Positions 1 to 8,677 of a stretch of 64,000 nt of DNA are shown in pieces (the stretch's first letter is position 1; each line of letters starts with the position of its first letter). The notes beneath the pieces are model-generated. The model saw only the letters and a list, made by a program, of their open reading frames with translations. It ran no database searches and was not told the DNA's origin. Position numbers and translations under genes: made by a program. Source of the DNA: DASUPK01 sp963815045 (GTDB lineage Bacteria > Actinomycetota > Thermoleophilia > Solirubrobacterales > 70-9); contig CAWFET010000002.1 in the NCBI GenBank assembly GCA_963815045.1, positions 1,488,001 to 1,552,000 of the forward strand. The letters are read 5' to 3'.

Positions 1-2
1 GG

Positions 3-488
3 AAGGTGGACGCGGCCACAGCGTTCTGGAACGCGGAGGGCGTCGAGCTCCAGCAGCAGGGCATCCCGATCCGAGAGTTCCGCGTCGATCAGTTCGGGGC
101 GCCGCGGTATCCGGAGCTGGTCGTAGCGACATCGGCGGATCGGCTGTCAGGAGACGGGTGCCCCAAGGCGCTGGCCTTGGTCCGGGGATTGGAGAAGGGC
201 TACACCTCGATGAAGCACTCGCCCAGCGGGGCCCTGGACGATCTGCTCTCGTCCGTGTCCGGGCTGGACCCCGCGTCCCAGAAGGCTCAGTTCGATGCCC
301 TCCTGACCGCACATGTCTTCTCGCCCGGCGGCCTGGCGGAGTTCATCCCGACCATCTCCCTGCAGTGGGCCTCGCGATGGGCTCAGTGGGCCCGAGCAAA
401 CGGAGTGATCTCCGCCTCCGCGTCGAGAGACGTTGCGGCCGGCTTCAGGGTCGTCACGCGGGCCGACAAATGCCCTCTCGGCCGTTAG
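3..488 (+). CDS. ABC transporter substrate-binding protein, NMT1/THI5-like, 5' truncated
   Basis: The reading frame is open from the first bases of the window, so the gene begins upstream and the GTG at 6 is internal. The 160 visible residues are the C-terminal part of an NMT1/THI5 (SsuA-type) periplasmic solute-binding protein. Seen: an AFWNAEGVEL-type stretch, then a REFRVDQFGAPRYPELV segment, a helical region with GLD and Q-rich turns, and a terminal tryptophan-rich segment (WASRWAQWARANGVI) typical of the last lobe. Such proteins deliver small ring or sulfonate-type substrates to a membrane transporter, which would lie outside the window. The substrate cannot be told from this fragment. 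Confidence 0.65.
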   Translation, partial: KVDAATAFWNAEGVELQQQGIPIREFRVDQFGAPRYPELVVATSADRLSGDGCPKALALVRGLEKGYTSMKHSPSGALDDLLSSVSGLDPASQKAQFDALLTAHVFSPGGLAEFIPTISLQWASRWAQWARANGVISASASRDVAAGFRVVTRADKCPLGR

Positions 489-520
489 CGAGCGCTTGAC
501 GCACAGCCAATCGGGGGACT

Positions 521-838
521 TCAGCTGAGTGCCCCGTCGACGAGCTCGGGGAGGTCCCGTGCCATCCGGCTTCGAGGCACGGCCATCGTCAACCCCGCTT
601 CCTCGGCCCGCTTCTTCATCTCGACGTCGACATGCGAGTAGAACCCGATCACCGGGACGCCCAGCTCGCCCAGCCGCTCCGGCGGGACCGCGTCGAGATC
701 GGCGACCACCAGGTCGATCCCGTCGAGCTCGTCGGGCACCTCGGAGTCCTGCTCCACCTCGTGGCCGCTCGCCTCGAGCGAGGTGCGCACGCGGCTCGCG
801 AGCATCAGGTCCTGCACCAGGGCTGCGACACGGGCCAT
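521..838 (-). CDS. Response-regulator receiver-like protein
   Basis: This 105-residue protein has the alternating beta/alpha pattern of a stand-alone receiver fold: MARVAALVQDLMLASRVR at the N-terminus, then LVVADLD near residue 45 where the phospho-acceptor strand would be, then VPVIGFYSHVD and a C-terminal helix. The acidic pair after strand 1 is not canonical, so it may be a pseudo-receiver that is not phosphorylated. No kinase gene adjoins it. It is transcribed away from the diguanylate cyclase gene. The family assignment rests on fold pattern only. Confidence 0.55.
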   Translation of the reverse strand: MARVAALVQDLMLASRVRTSLEASGHEVEQDSEVPDELDGIDLVVADLDAVPPERLGELGVPVIGFYSHVDVEMKKRAEEAGLTMAVPRSRMARDLPELVDGALS

Positions 839-939
839 CTCTTCAGCTCTCCAGGGGCGTCCAGATCAAGCGTCCAAGCAGGCAATTTGACCAAATAAGA
901 GGGATGTAGCTCTGGACATTCGTACCGATACACCCTGCC

Positions 940-2930
940 GTGGGGCGTACTGCGCATCCTCGAAGTTCCCGCCGCAGGGTGTTGCCTTGGGCTGCCGTGG
1001 CTTTCTCGATCATCTGGGGGACCGTCATCGGCATGGCCGCGACGCGGGGGAATCCGGGGCTGGCCATGTTCGCGGGTGTGGGCATGCTGTTCACCCTCAC
1101 ACTGACGGTTCTGCTCTACCGGCAGCAGGTCGAGCTCCGCGATCTGGCCGAGACCGACACCCTCACGGGCCTGATCAACCATCGCGGCTTCCAGGAGGCT
1201 CTTCGCACTCAGCTCAAGAAGGCGGAGGCACAGGGGGAGCCGGTCGCGCTGGTCGCAATCGACATCGACGACTTCAAGGCTGTCAACGAGAGACATGGCC
1301 ACCCGTTCGGGGACGGCGTCCTCGAGGGCGTGGCCGCGCAGCTCCGCAAGGCCGTCCGGCGCGGCGACATCGCCGCACGCACCGGCGGCGAGGAGTTCGC
1401 ACTGATCCTTCCCGGCACCTCCGCCGAAGCCGCGCAGGAGATCGCTGAGCGCGTGAGAGGGGCGGTTGCGCGCCTCTCCCCCGCCGGATCCGATCTCAGC
1501 TGCTCAGCCGGAGTCGCCGTGTTCCCGGTCGACTCCGACGATGCCGGGACGCTCCTGCAGCTGGCCGAGGGAGCCCTGTACTGGGCCAAGCGTTCGGGCA
1601 AATCCCGGACCCGCCGGTTCGATCCCGATCACGTCCGGCTCAGCGGCGACGCGCCACAGCGATCGGAGATCCAGCGCATCCTCGACGAGAGGGCGATCGA
1701 GCCGCTCTACCAGCCGGTTGCCTCCCTCACCACCGGTCGCCTGATCGGGTACGAGGCGCTCGCCCGCTTCCCCGACGCCCCCGACCGTCCCCCCTCCACC
1801 TGGTTCGCCCAGGCGAACGCCTGCGGCCTCGGCCCCGAGCTGGAGGCCGCCGCGATCGAAGCCGCCCTGCAGACTCCCGGCCGCCCGCCGGGCACCCACC
1901 TGGCGGTCAACGTCAGCCCGTCGGCGCTCTCGACCGATGCCGTCAAGCGAGTCATTCCCGATGACCTCTCCGACGTGATCATCGAACTCACCGAGCACGA
2001 GGTCTACGTCGGCGACAGCCTGCTCGCCGACTCGCTGGCCCAGCTTCGCGAGCGCGGCGCGCGGATCGCGATCGACGACGCCGGCGCCGGGTACGCCGGC
2101 CTCAAGCAGGTCATGTGGGTGCGCCCGGACATCGTCAAGCTCGATCTCGACCTGACCCGCGCGATCCACTCCGATCCGGTGCGGATGGCGCTGGTCGAGT
2201 CTCTCGTGCGCTTCGCGCGCCGCGTCGGCGCCACGGTCTGCGCAGAGGGAGTCGAGAATCACGACGACATCGAGGCGCTCTCCAATCTCGACGTCCCCTG
2301 CGGGCAGGGCTACGCGATCGGCCGGCCCGCTCCCCCTGGAGCCGGGTCTCCCCCCCGGCCGCCGAGACCTGCCGCAACGCACTCGCCAAGGCGCTGATCT
2401 CGACACCGGGCGGTGACAGCCCGACGATCTCGGCCGGAGACCGCCGCCTCGAGCACCTCAGCGCCCGGCTCGCCAACTCCAGGTCGCCTGACGATCTCTA
2501 CAGCGCCCTGGACCTGATCGCGGGAGAGCTCCACGCCGACAAGATCGCGCTCTCCCAGTGGCACCCGGACATGGACATCGTCGAGACACTTGCGGAGAGC
2601 GGCTCCCAGCCCGAGGAGGAGTACTTCTCGGTGGAGAAGTATCCGACCACCGGACGCGTTCTCGAGCGCCAGGAGTCAGCGCAGCTCCTGGTGGGCGACC
2701 CCCGGGCTGACCGGCTCGAGCTCGAGCTGATGTTCTCGCTCGGCTACCGCACGCTCTTGATCGTCCCGGTCGTGCATCGCGGCGAGAGCATCGGGATCGT
2801 CGAGGCGATGTGTGAGGAGGAGCGGCCCTGGACGCGAACCGAGATGAACCGGGCGCGCATCATCGCCAACCAGCTCGCCTCCGTCATCGAGTCCTTCTTC
2901 CGGGTTCCGGACCCGGAGCGTTTCGTCTAG
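940..2930 (+). CDS. GGDEF-EAL-GAF cyclic-di-GMP protein (frameshifted)
   Basis: This is a membrane-anchored c-di-GMP enzyme. From the GTG start it shows two membrane segments (about residues 14-31 and 38-59), a GGDEF domain with intact GGEEF at 149-153 preceded by an RRGD inhibitory-site motif, and an EAL domain with YEALARF at 271 and the NVSP, ELTE, DDAG, KLDL, EGVEN and QGYAIGRP catalytic landmarks. Both cyclase and phosphodiesterase sites therefore look active. The first frame stops at 2397, but clear GAF-domain coding (about 2400-2930) continues in another frame. One extra C in the CCCCC run at 2332-2336 would join them through APPWSRVSPPAAETC. I treat it as one protein of about 660 residues with an apparent one-base deletion. 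If the break is real, the GAF part is lost. Confidence 0.8.
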
Positions 2931-3292
2931 CTAGAGGCTGCGGCGCCGCTGGAAGTCCCGCCGGATGCTGTCCGGCCGGCCCCACCACTGCATGATCTCG
3001 GCGCGGCCCTCCTGGGCGTCCCGCACCCGAAGCTCGCCGCCGATGCCCTCGCCATCGAGCTTGGTGAGTGCTCCCGAACCGTCTCGGCCGCCGCGGCGTG
3101 ACCGAAGCGGTGGGCGACGTTGATCCGCCAGTGCCAGTCCGCCCGCGAGTACGGCTGCGCGTTCACCAGCGAGAGGATCACGGCGGCGTCGACGTAGCGG
3201 GTCTCGTCGGCGATCCGCAGGTCGAGCTCGAGGTCGGTCCAGTCGTCCGGGAGCGTCTCCACGACCGCCTCGAAGTCCTCTACGAGTGCCAC
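2931..3292 (-). CDS. Small hypothetical protein (frameshifted)
   Basis: The GTG-started N-terminal part (MALVEDFEAVVETLPDDW, then YVDAAVILSLVNAQ and WHWRINVAHRFGHAAA) runs in one frame. A matching C-terminal part (ALTKLDGEGIGGELRVRD to the QRRRSL end) runs in a second frame and stops at 2931. A single missing base near 3075-3090 would unite them as about 120 residues. I do not recognise the family. It is tail-to-tail with the GAF end of the preceding gene, with almost no gap. Confidence 0.5.
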
Positions 3293-3343
3293 GGACGCAG
3301 AGTATCGACGGCTTCGCCATCAGGTCGCGGCCACGAGCCGCCG

Positions 3344-4723
3344 CTAGCCGATGAAGACCTGCTCCAGAAGGAAGACGTTGAGGGCGATGATCAGCCCCGA
3401 GAGCACGGAGACCACCACGGTGAGCCAGCCCGGATTCGCGAGCGAGCCCATCAGGTCTCGCCGGCGGGTGAGCATCACGAGCGGGACCAGGGCGAACGGG
3501 ATGCCGAAGGAGAGGACGACCTGGCTCGCCACCAGTGCGGCGGTTGGGTCGACGCCGATGGCGAGCACGATCAGCGCCGGAGTGAGCGTGATCGCCCGAC
3601 GCAGGAAGATCGGGATCCGGCGGCGGATGAACCCCTGCATCACGACCTGTCCCGCCATGGTCCCCACCGACGATGAGGCGTAGCCCGACGCCAGCAGGGC
3701 CACGCCGAAGATCGTCGCCGCGCCCGGCGAGACGACCTGCTTGAGACCGTCGAAGGCCCCATCGATGGTGTCGATCCCGGCCAGGCCGCTGCCGTGGAAG
3801 AGGGCGGCGGCCATGATCATCATCGCGAGGTTGACCGCGCCCGCGAGCGCCATTGCGATCACCACGTCGATGCGCTCGAACCGCAGGATCTTCCGCCTCT
3901 CCCTCTCGTCGCGGCCCACGATCCGGCGCTGCGTGAGGGCCGAATGCAGATAGATGACGTGCGGCATCACGGTGGCGCCGATGATTCCCGTGGCCAGCAG
4001 GATGCTCTCGGTGCCGTCGAATCCCGGCGTGAAGAGGTGCTTGGCCACCTGGCTCCCATCGGGATGCGACTCGAAGATCTCGAAGGCGAAGGCGAGGACG
4101 ACGACGCCGACCATCACGACGATGCCCGCCTCGAGCCGGCGGAAGCCCTTCTGCTGCAGGCCGAGGATGGCGAAGGCGCCGGCGCCCGCGAGCAGGCCCG
4201 CCGGGAACAGCGGGATTCCGAAGAGCAGGTTCAGGCCGAGTGCCGCGCCGACCACCTCGGCGATGTCGCAGGCTGCCGCCACGATCTCCGCCTGCAGCCA
4301 GAGTCCGATGGACGTGCGGCGCGAGAAGGCGTCCCGGCAAGCCTCCGCCAGGTTCCTCCCGGTCGCGATCCCGAGCTTCGCCGACTGCGTCTGGACGACC
4401 ATCGCGATCAGGTTCGCCCCGAGGACCACCCAGAGCAGCAGGTAGCCGAACTTGGCGCCACCGGCGATGTTCGTGGCGAAGTTGCCCGGGTCGACGTACG
4501 CGACGGCGGCGATGAACGCCGGGCCGAGGAACGGCCAGATCCGGGCCAACCCGCGCGCGTGTCCGTCGAGCGAGCGGCGAGCCGCCCGGTTGACGGCCGC
4601 CTCGCCGGGAAGGACGTCCTCGGGCAGCACGTCCTCGGCGCCGCCGAGGAAGTCTCCGGGTGCCGGGGGCTCCGAGAGCTCGCCGGGCAGTGGATCGACG
4701 AGCCCGAGTTCCTCCTCAGCCAC
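3344..4723 (-). CDS. mntH: NRAMP-family divalent metal (Mn2+/Fe2+) transporter
   Basis: This 459-residue integral membrane protein is a proton-coupled Mn/Fe importer of the NRAMP family. Seen: the first-helix DPGN signature (FIAAVAYVDPGNFATNIAGG, about residue 75), about eleven hydrophobic segments, and the MPHVIYLHSAL motif in the sixth helix that holds the metal-binding Met and the conserved His. The start is a GTG at 4723 that overlaps the end of the upstream DtxR-type regulator by 8 bases, so the two genes form a translationally coupled metal-homeostasis operon under the palindrome at 5436-5459. Confidence 0.93.
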   Translation of the reverse strand: MAEEELGLVDPLPGELSEPPAPGDFLGGAEDVLPEDVLPGEAAVNRAARRSLDGHARGLARIWPFLGPAFIAAVAYVDPGNFATNIAGGAKFGYLLLWVVLGANLIAMVVQTQSAKLGIATGRNLAEACRDAFSRRTSIGLWLQAEIVAAACDIAEVVGAALGLNLLFGIPLFPAGLLAGAGAFAILGLQQKGFRRLEAGIVVMVGVVVLAFAFEIFESHPDGSQVAKHLFTPGFDGTESILLATGIIGATVMPHVIYLHSALTQRRIVGRDERERRKILRFERIDVVIAMALAGAVNLAMMIMAAALFHGSGLAGIDTIDGAFDGLKQVVSPGAATIFGVALLASGYASSSVGTMAGQVVMQGFIRRRIPIFLRRAITLTPALIVLAIGVDPTAALVASQVVLSFGIPFALVPLVMLTRRRDLMGSLANPGWLTVVVSVLSGLIIALNVFLLEQVFIG

Positions 4724-5408
4724 GCTGGACCCTCATGCTCTCCGCGAGCTTCGGGCCGAGCGGGTGGGTGCGGCCCCCGATCTCGACGATGACCGGCCCC
4801 CCGAACGGCTCGCGGCTCCTGATCGAAAGCTTCGCCCCAGGCTGGATCGACCTCTCCGCGAGGTAGCGCAGCATCGCCGCGTCGCTGTCGGATACGCGGG
4901 TGAAGACGGCTTCCTCGCCCGGCTCGACCTCGGTCAGCGGCACTGAGTCGTCGGAGCGGATCGCCAGGTCGCGGTCGGGGATCGGATCGCCATGGGGATC
5001 GATGGCGGGCTCTCCGAGCTTGGCCGCGATCAGCTCCTCGAGCTCCTCGGAGATGTGGTGCTCGAGCACCTCGGCCTCCTCGTGGACCCGGTCCCACGGC
5101 ATGCCCAGGACCTCGGCGAGGAAGAGCTCGATCAGCCTGTGGTGACGGATCATCTCGAGCGCGATGCGCTCGCCCTCCGGCGTCAGGCGCGCCCCCCGGT
5201 AGGGGGCATACTCGACCACTCCCTCCTTGGCGAGGCGCCGCAGCATCCCGGAGGCGGACGCGGGCGTGACGCCCAACCGCTGCGCCACGGCCGTGGTGCC
5301 CACCCCCTCCGGCTCGCGCGCCTGCAGCTCGTAGAGCGCCTTCGCGTAGTTCTCGGCGCCCTCGTTGGTGCGGCGCTTCGGGTGGGCGTTGTGAGCCTGC
5401 GCCGGCAT
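4716..5408 (-). CDS. DtxR/MntR-family metal-dependent regulator
   Basis: This 230-residue regulator has three parts of the DtxR family. An N-terminal winged helix covers about residues 15-75 (NYAKALYELQAREPEGV, then VAQRLGVTPASASGMLRRLAKEG). A metal-binding dimerisation domain follows, with HHRLIELFLAEVLGMPWDRVHEEAEVLEHHIS carrying the expected His/Glu ligands. A C-terminal FeoA/SH3-like domain comes last. The family represses metal-uptake genes when Mn2+ or Fe2+ is bound. It lies directly upstream of and overlaps the NRAMP gene, so autoregulation plus control of metal import is likely. Whether it senses Mn or Fe cannot be decided here. Confidence 0.92.
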   Translation of the reverse strand: MPAQAHNAHPKRRTNEGAENYAKALYELQAREPEGVGTTAVAQRLGVTPASASGMLRRLAKEGVVEYAPYRGARLTPEGERIALEMIRHHRLIELFLAEVLGMPWDRVHEEAEVLEHHISEELEELIAAKLGEPAIDPHGDPIPDRDLAIRSDDSVPLTEVEPGEEAVFTRVSDSDAAMLRYLAERSIQPGAKLSIRSREPFGGPVIVEIGGRTHPLGPKLAESMRVQRG

Positions 5409-5435
5409 CCGCGGTATTGAAGCAGATCCAAACTC

Positions 5436-5459
5436 AGAAGTTAGGAGTGGCTAACTTCT
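5436..5459. promoter_or_regulatory. Palindromic operator, probable DtxR/MntR box
   Basis: A perfect 9-base inverted repeat, AGAAGTTAG at 5436-5444 and CTAACTTCT at 5451-5459, is separated by GAGTGG. It sits 28 bases upstream of the DtxR-type regulator start and 12 bases before the ygfZ ATG. The TTAG/CTAA half sites resemble known DtxR-family boxes. It probably mediates metal-dependent repression of the regulator-mntH operon and may also affect ygfZ. Confidence 0.6.
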
Positions 5460-5470
5460 ACACTGTGCAC

Positions 5471-6430
5471 ATGGCCGAGAGCGCAACGCAGATCGAGCTC
5501 GACGGGCAGTACCGCGCCCTCCGTGAGGAGGCCGGGTTCCTGCGACGCGGAAGCGCCGCCCTGCTGGTCTCCGGTCCCGACGCCGCCGAGTATCTGCAGG
5601 GCCAGCTCACCAACGACATCGAGGCGCTGGAGCCCGGAGCGGGGTGTTACGCGGCCCTCCTCGATCGCAAGGGCCACCTCACCTCCGACATGCGGGTGCT
5701 GCACCTCGAGAACGGTGATCTCTGGCTCGACCTCGAGCCGGTCTCCGCGGACGCGGTCCAAAAGCATCTGCGGACCTACAGCATCGGCCGGGAGGTCGAG
5801 ATCGAGGACGTCACCGACCGCTGGTCGATCGTCTCGCTGATCGGTCCGCGCTCGCCCGAACTCTCCGGCTTCGAGGGTCTCGGGCCGGAACACGTCCACC
5901 GCTCTCGCCAGTGGGATGGCATCGACGTGCTCGGGGTCGCCACAGACCTCGGCATCGATCTGATCGTGAAGCTCGATGACACCGACGCGCTCGAGACGGC
6001 GCTCTCCTCGGCCGGCGCCGTTCCGGTGAGCGACGAGGCCGCCGAGATCATTCGCGTGGAGTCGGGCCGGCCCAGGTTCGGGCTCGAGATGAGCTCCGAG
6101 CACATGCCCGCGGAGGCCGGCATCGTCGAGCGGGCGGTCGACTTCGAGAAGGGCTGCTACATCGGCCAGGAGCCGGTTGCCCGCCTGCATTACCGCGGCA
6201 AGCCCAACCGGACACTGCGCGGTCTCCGTCTGAGCGCGCCCGCCGCACACGGCGACCCGCTCGTCCTCGGCGACAAGGAGGTCGGCGCGATCGGCACCGC
6301 GTGCCTCTCGCCCGCCCACGGAGCGATCGCCCTCGCGATCGTTCGCCGCGAGGCCGCTGAGGGTGAGCAGCTGGCCATCGGCGATGGCGGCGCCACCGCC
6401 GAGGTGGTCGAGCTGCCCTTCGTCTCCTGA
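5471..6430 (+). CDS. ygfZ: YgfZ/GcvT-family folate-binding protein
   Basis: This 319-residue protein is a YgfZ-type folate-binding protein, a family that supports repair or assembly of certain Fe-S enzymes. It keeps the family signature KGCYIGQE (about residue 222), the early AEYLQGQLTNDI segment and a C-terminal beta-barrel. The ATG at 5471 is preferred over an in-frame TTG at 5417, because the TTG would place the operator palindrome inside the coding region and add residues unlike the family. Confidence 0.87.
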   Translation: MAESATQIELDGQYRALREEAGFLRRGSAALLVSGPDAAEYLQGQLTNDIEALEPGAGCYAALLDRKGHLTSDMRVLHLENGDLWLDLEPVSADAVQKHLRTYSIGREVEIEDVTDRWSIVSLIGPRSPELSGFEGLGPEHVHRSRQWDGIDVLGVATDLGIDLIVKLDDTDALETALSSAGAVPVSDEAAEIIRVESGRPRFGLEMSSEHMPAEAGIVERAVDFEKGCYIGQEPVARLHYRGKPNRTLRGLRLSAPAAHGDPLVLGDKEVGAIGTACLSPAHGAIALAIVRREAAEGEQLAIGDGGATAEVVELPFVS

Positions 6431-6476
6431 GGCACTGAGGCGGACCGTCCCGCCATTCGGCTAGATTCCTCGGCGC

Positions 6477-6887
6477 ATGCTGCGGAGGAGGGGCAGAGCG
6501 CTGCTCTTGCCGGCCACGTTGCTGGTCGTCGTGGTCGTCGCGGGCTGTGGCCGTAACGACTTCAACAACGACCCGCGGCCTCCCATCCCCGCGGAGGTGA
6601 GCGTGAAGATCGCAACCGACGGGGTCGGTGTCTCTCCAAGGGAGGTCGGCGCCGGCCTCGTGAACTTCACGGTCGCCAACCTCACCAACGGGACCGGCAG
6701 CCTGGCGATTCACGGGCCGGTCAGCGCCGAGTCGGACCAGATCGGGCCCGGCGACGCGGAGACCTTCAAGGTGAACCTGAAGACCGGAAGCTACGAGGCG
6801 AGCGCCAACGGCATCGCGGTGCGCCCGTTCAGCTTCACCGTCGGGCCCGAGCGGCCCTCCGGCAAGAACGACCTGCTGCTGCCCTAG
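6477..6887 (+). CDS. Small lipoprotein with cupredoxin-like domain
   Basis: This 136-residue protein starts with a basic n-region (MLRRRGR), a hydrophobic core and a lipobox (VAGC, Cys about 23), so it should be lipidated and exported. The mature part looks like a cupredoxin-type beta sandwich (VKIATDGVGVSPREV, LVNFTVANLTNGTGSL, FKVNLKTGSYE), but I see no Cys-His-Met copper-ligand set, so copper binding is doubtful. The exact role is unknown. Confidence 0.72.
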   Translation: MLRRRGRALLLPATLLVVVVVAGCGRNDFNNDPRPPIPAEVSVKIATDGVGVSPREVGAGLVNFTVANLTNGTGSLAIHGPVSAESDQIGPGDAETFKVNLKTGSYEASANGIAVRPFSFTVGPERPSGKNDLLLP

Positions 6888-6893
6888 CCGCCG

Positions 6894-7094
6894 CTAGGAG
6901 CGGGCGTCGCCCGAGGCCCGGGCCCCGTCCACGAGGCGGGGCAGGACCGAGTTGAGCATGACCTCGAGCCGGGCGTAGCCGGTTCTGTGCTCGGCCGACC
7001 GAAGCGTGAGCGCGACGCGGGCCGGATCGATTCGATGCAGGCCGGCCCCACCGCCCCTCCGCGGAGGGAACCCTTTGTTCTCGGACGCTTCCAT
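6894..7094 (-). CDS. Small hypothetical protein
   Basis: A possible 66-residue protein starting MEASENKGFPPRRGG and ending RLVDGARASGDARS, with a helical middle (VALTLRSAEHRTGYARLEVM). An upstream in-frame ATG at 7136 is also possible. It begins with the same MEASE codons as the neighbouring 449-residue coiled-coil gene. I do not recognise it. Codon use is compatible with a real gene but the length makes this uncertain. Confidence 0.4.
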   Translation of the reverse strand: MEASENKGFPPRRGGGAGLHRIDPARVALTLRSAEHRTGYARLEVMLNSVLPRLVDGARASGDARS

Positions 7095-7170
7095 GCGTGC
7101 TCTTTTGTCCTTTTCGTCGCCGGGCAGGGGAAGCATTATCGCCCAGACCGGGGTTGGACGGAATATTCGG

Positions 7171-7206
7171 GGGGGTCAAATCGGGGGTCAAATCGGGGGT
7201 CAAATC
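7171..7206. repeat. Three tandem 12-base repeats
   Basis: GGGGGTCAAATC occurs three times without mismatch (7171-7182, 7183-7194, 7195-7206). The array lies just past, and overlaps by two bases, the stop codon of the minus-strand coiled-coil gene, so it would be the first part of that 3' untranslated region. Each unit contains TGA on the minus strand. Function is unknown. Confidence 0.9.
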
Positions 7207-8554
7207 AGGCCTCGCCTTCCTCCGGGCTCGCCACCTCGATCAGGGCCTCGATCCGCTCCAGCCGCGCGCGCACGCCCTCGACCATCTCGTCGAGCCCGGC
7301 GCGGGCCTTCTCCGAGCTCGTCTTGATCCCGGTCAGGGTGGAGCGGATGGCCTGCGCCTGCTTCAGGCAGGTCACGGCCTCCTCCGCCACGATCTGGACC
7401 TCCGCAGCGTCCACAGTCAGGTCCTGCTCACGGGCCATCGCCACGCGAGCGGCGGCCAGGCGGTAGGCGACCTCGAGCGCCAGTCCATCGGGTTCCTCGC
7501 GATCGACGGCGACGATCAGCTTGTTCCCCTCGTACTCGACGAGCGTCTCCCGTCCCGCGGGCACGCGGTCCTCTCCGGCGACGACCAGAACGCCGAAGGA
7601 GGCGGCGCGCGACGCCATCGCCTCGTTGAGCTCCTTCCAAGCCTCGTTCTTCGAGAGCCGCTTGTCCTTGGCCTCGAAGATGACGCGCCCCACCGCGGGA
7701 CCGCTGGCGGCCCCGAGCTCGATCAGCGTGTCGCCCTTCTTCCCTCCCCCCTCGGCGCCCTCTCCGCCGGTGTGCGACGAGGCGTCGCCGCGGGTGGCGG
7801 CGATGCGCTCGAGCGACCGGTCGACCCGATCCTCGAAGCTCCGCCCCTTGCGGGTGCCGGCCTCCTCGGCCTCCTCCAGCGCCTCGCGGCCCTGGTCGAG
7901 ACCGGCGAGCTCCGCGGCGCGGCTGAGCAGCTCGTCGACCTTCGCCTCGAGCTTCTGGTCGCGCGTGTCCTGGTCCTCCTTGCGCTCGCGAGCCCAGGTC
8001 CGGAGCGTCGCCATGATCGGGCCGAGCGGGTTGCGATCGTCGTCCGCCGAGAGCCGGCGCATGAACTCCTCGTCGCGCTCGTCGAGCATCCGCTTGATCT
8101 GGGCCTGGACGGCGCCCTCACGGTCCTCCCCGAAGGTCTCCGCGATCTGCTCGGAGAGCACCTCGCTGTGCGACTCGAGCGCCTGGCCGAGGGCGCCCTC
8201 GGCCCCCTCGTCGCCCAGCGCCCGCCGCAGGCCCTCCTCGATCCGCTCGACGGCCTCGCGGTTCTTCGTCTCGATCGACTCTCGGTGGGCGCTTGTCACC
8301 TGCTCGAACTCGCGCCGGACATAGTCGACCTCGACCGCGGTCTCCTCCCGGTCGAGGACGCGCGCGCCGATTTCGACGGCGCGCCGAATCGTCTTCGCGG
8401 GCTCCTCCCCCGCCTCCGCGCGCTCGCGGGCTACCCGCGCCGTCTGCTCGTCGGCGATCGTCAGGCCCTCGATCACGATCCGGTCCCCGAGCAGGCGAAC
8501 CGAGCCGGATCCCTCTGGCTCGAGCGGCAGCTGTGGCTTTTCGGACGCTTCCAT
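7205..8554 (-). CDS. Coiled-coil protein with possible PD-(D/E)XK nuclease-like domain
   Basis: This 449-residue acidic protein has no signal peptide. A long Glu/Arg/Ala-rich helical region (about residues 40-255) is strongly coiled-coil-like. The C-terminal half has a strand-rich stretch, VGRVIFEAKDKRLSKNEAW (about 295), followed by ASFGVLVVAGEDRVP. The E-x-K within a beta hairpin is like the core of PD-(D/E)XK nucleases or of DUF2130/RmuC-like proteins. A final helical segment (residues about 390-440) follows. This assignment comes from pattern only, and catalytic activity is not shown. Confidence 0.6.
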   Translation of the reverse strand: MEASEKPQLPLEPEGSGSVRLLGDRIVIEGLTIADEQTARVARERAEAGEEPAKTIRRAVEIGARVLDREETAVEVDYVRREFEQVTSAHRESIETKNREAVERIEEGLRRALGDEGAEGALGQALESHSEVLSEQIAETFGEDREGAVQAQIKRMLDERDEEFMRRLSADDDRNPLGPIMATLRTWARERKEDQDTRDQKLEAKVDELLSRAAELAGLDQGREALEEAEEAGTRKGRSFEDRVDRSLERIAATRGDASSHTGGEGAEGGGKKGDTLIELGAASGPAVGRVIFEAKDKRLSKNEAWKELNEAMASRAASFGVLVVAGEDRVPAGRETLVEYEGNKLIVAVDREEPDGLALEVAYRLAAARVAMAREQDLTVDAAEVQIVAEEAVTCLKQAQAIRSTLTGIKTSSEKARAGLDEMVEGVRARLERIEALIEVASPEEGEA

Positions 8555-8677
8555 GGATCTTCGAACGTAGTCGGGAGACCGGACGGGAACCTGACGAGGG
8601 ACGGTTGACTACGATCCACGCGTCCGTCAGAGCACCGGTAATCGGGTCGCGCTCACGCGCGCCCTCTCACAACAGGA

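Noticed and set aside
1504..2406. 300-residue minus-strand frame opposite the GGDEF-EAL gene
   Set aside because: No recognisable domain, and it lies wholly antisense to well-conserved catalytic motifs.
5417..5470. TTG at 5417 as start of ygfZ
   Set aside because: It would place the operator palindrome inside the coding region and add residues not typical of the family; ATG 5471 fits better.
7171..7206. Short repeats as a CRISPR array
   Set aside because: Units are only 12 bases, directly adjacent with no spacers, and no cas gene is present.
7080..8554. Identical MEASE beginnings (about 15 shared bases) of the genes starting at 7094 and 8554
   Set aside because: Only five codons are shared with no similarity after or before them; chance or a minor duplication cannot be told apart.
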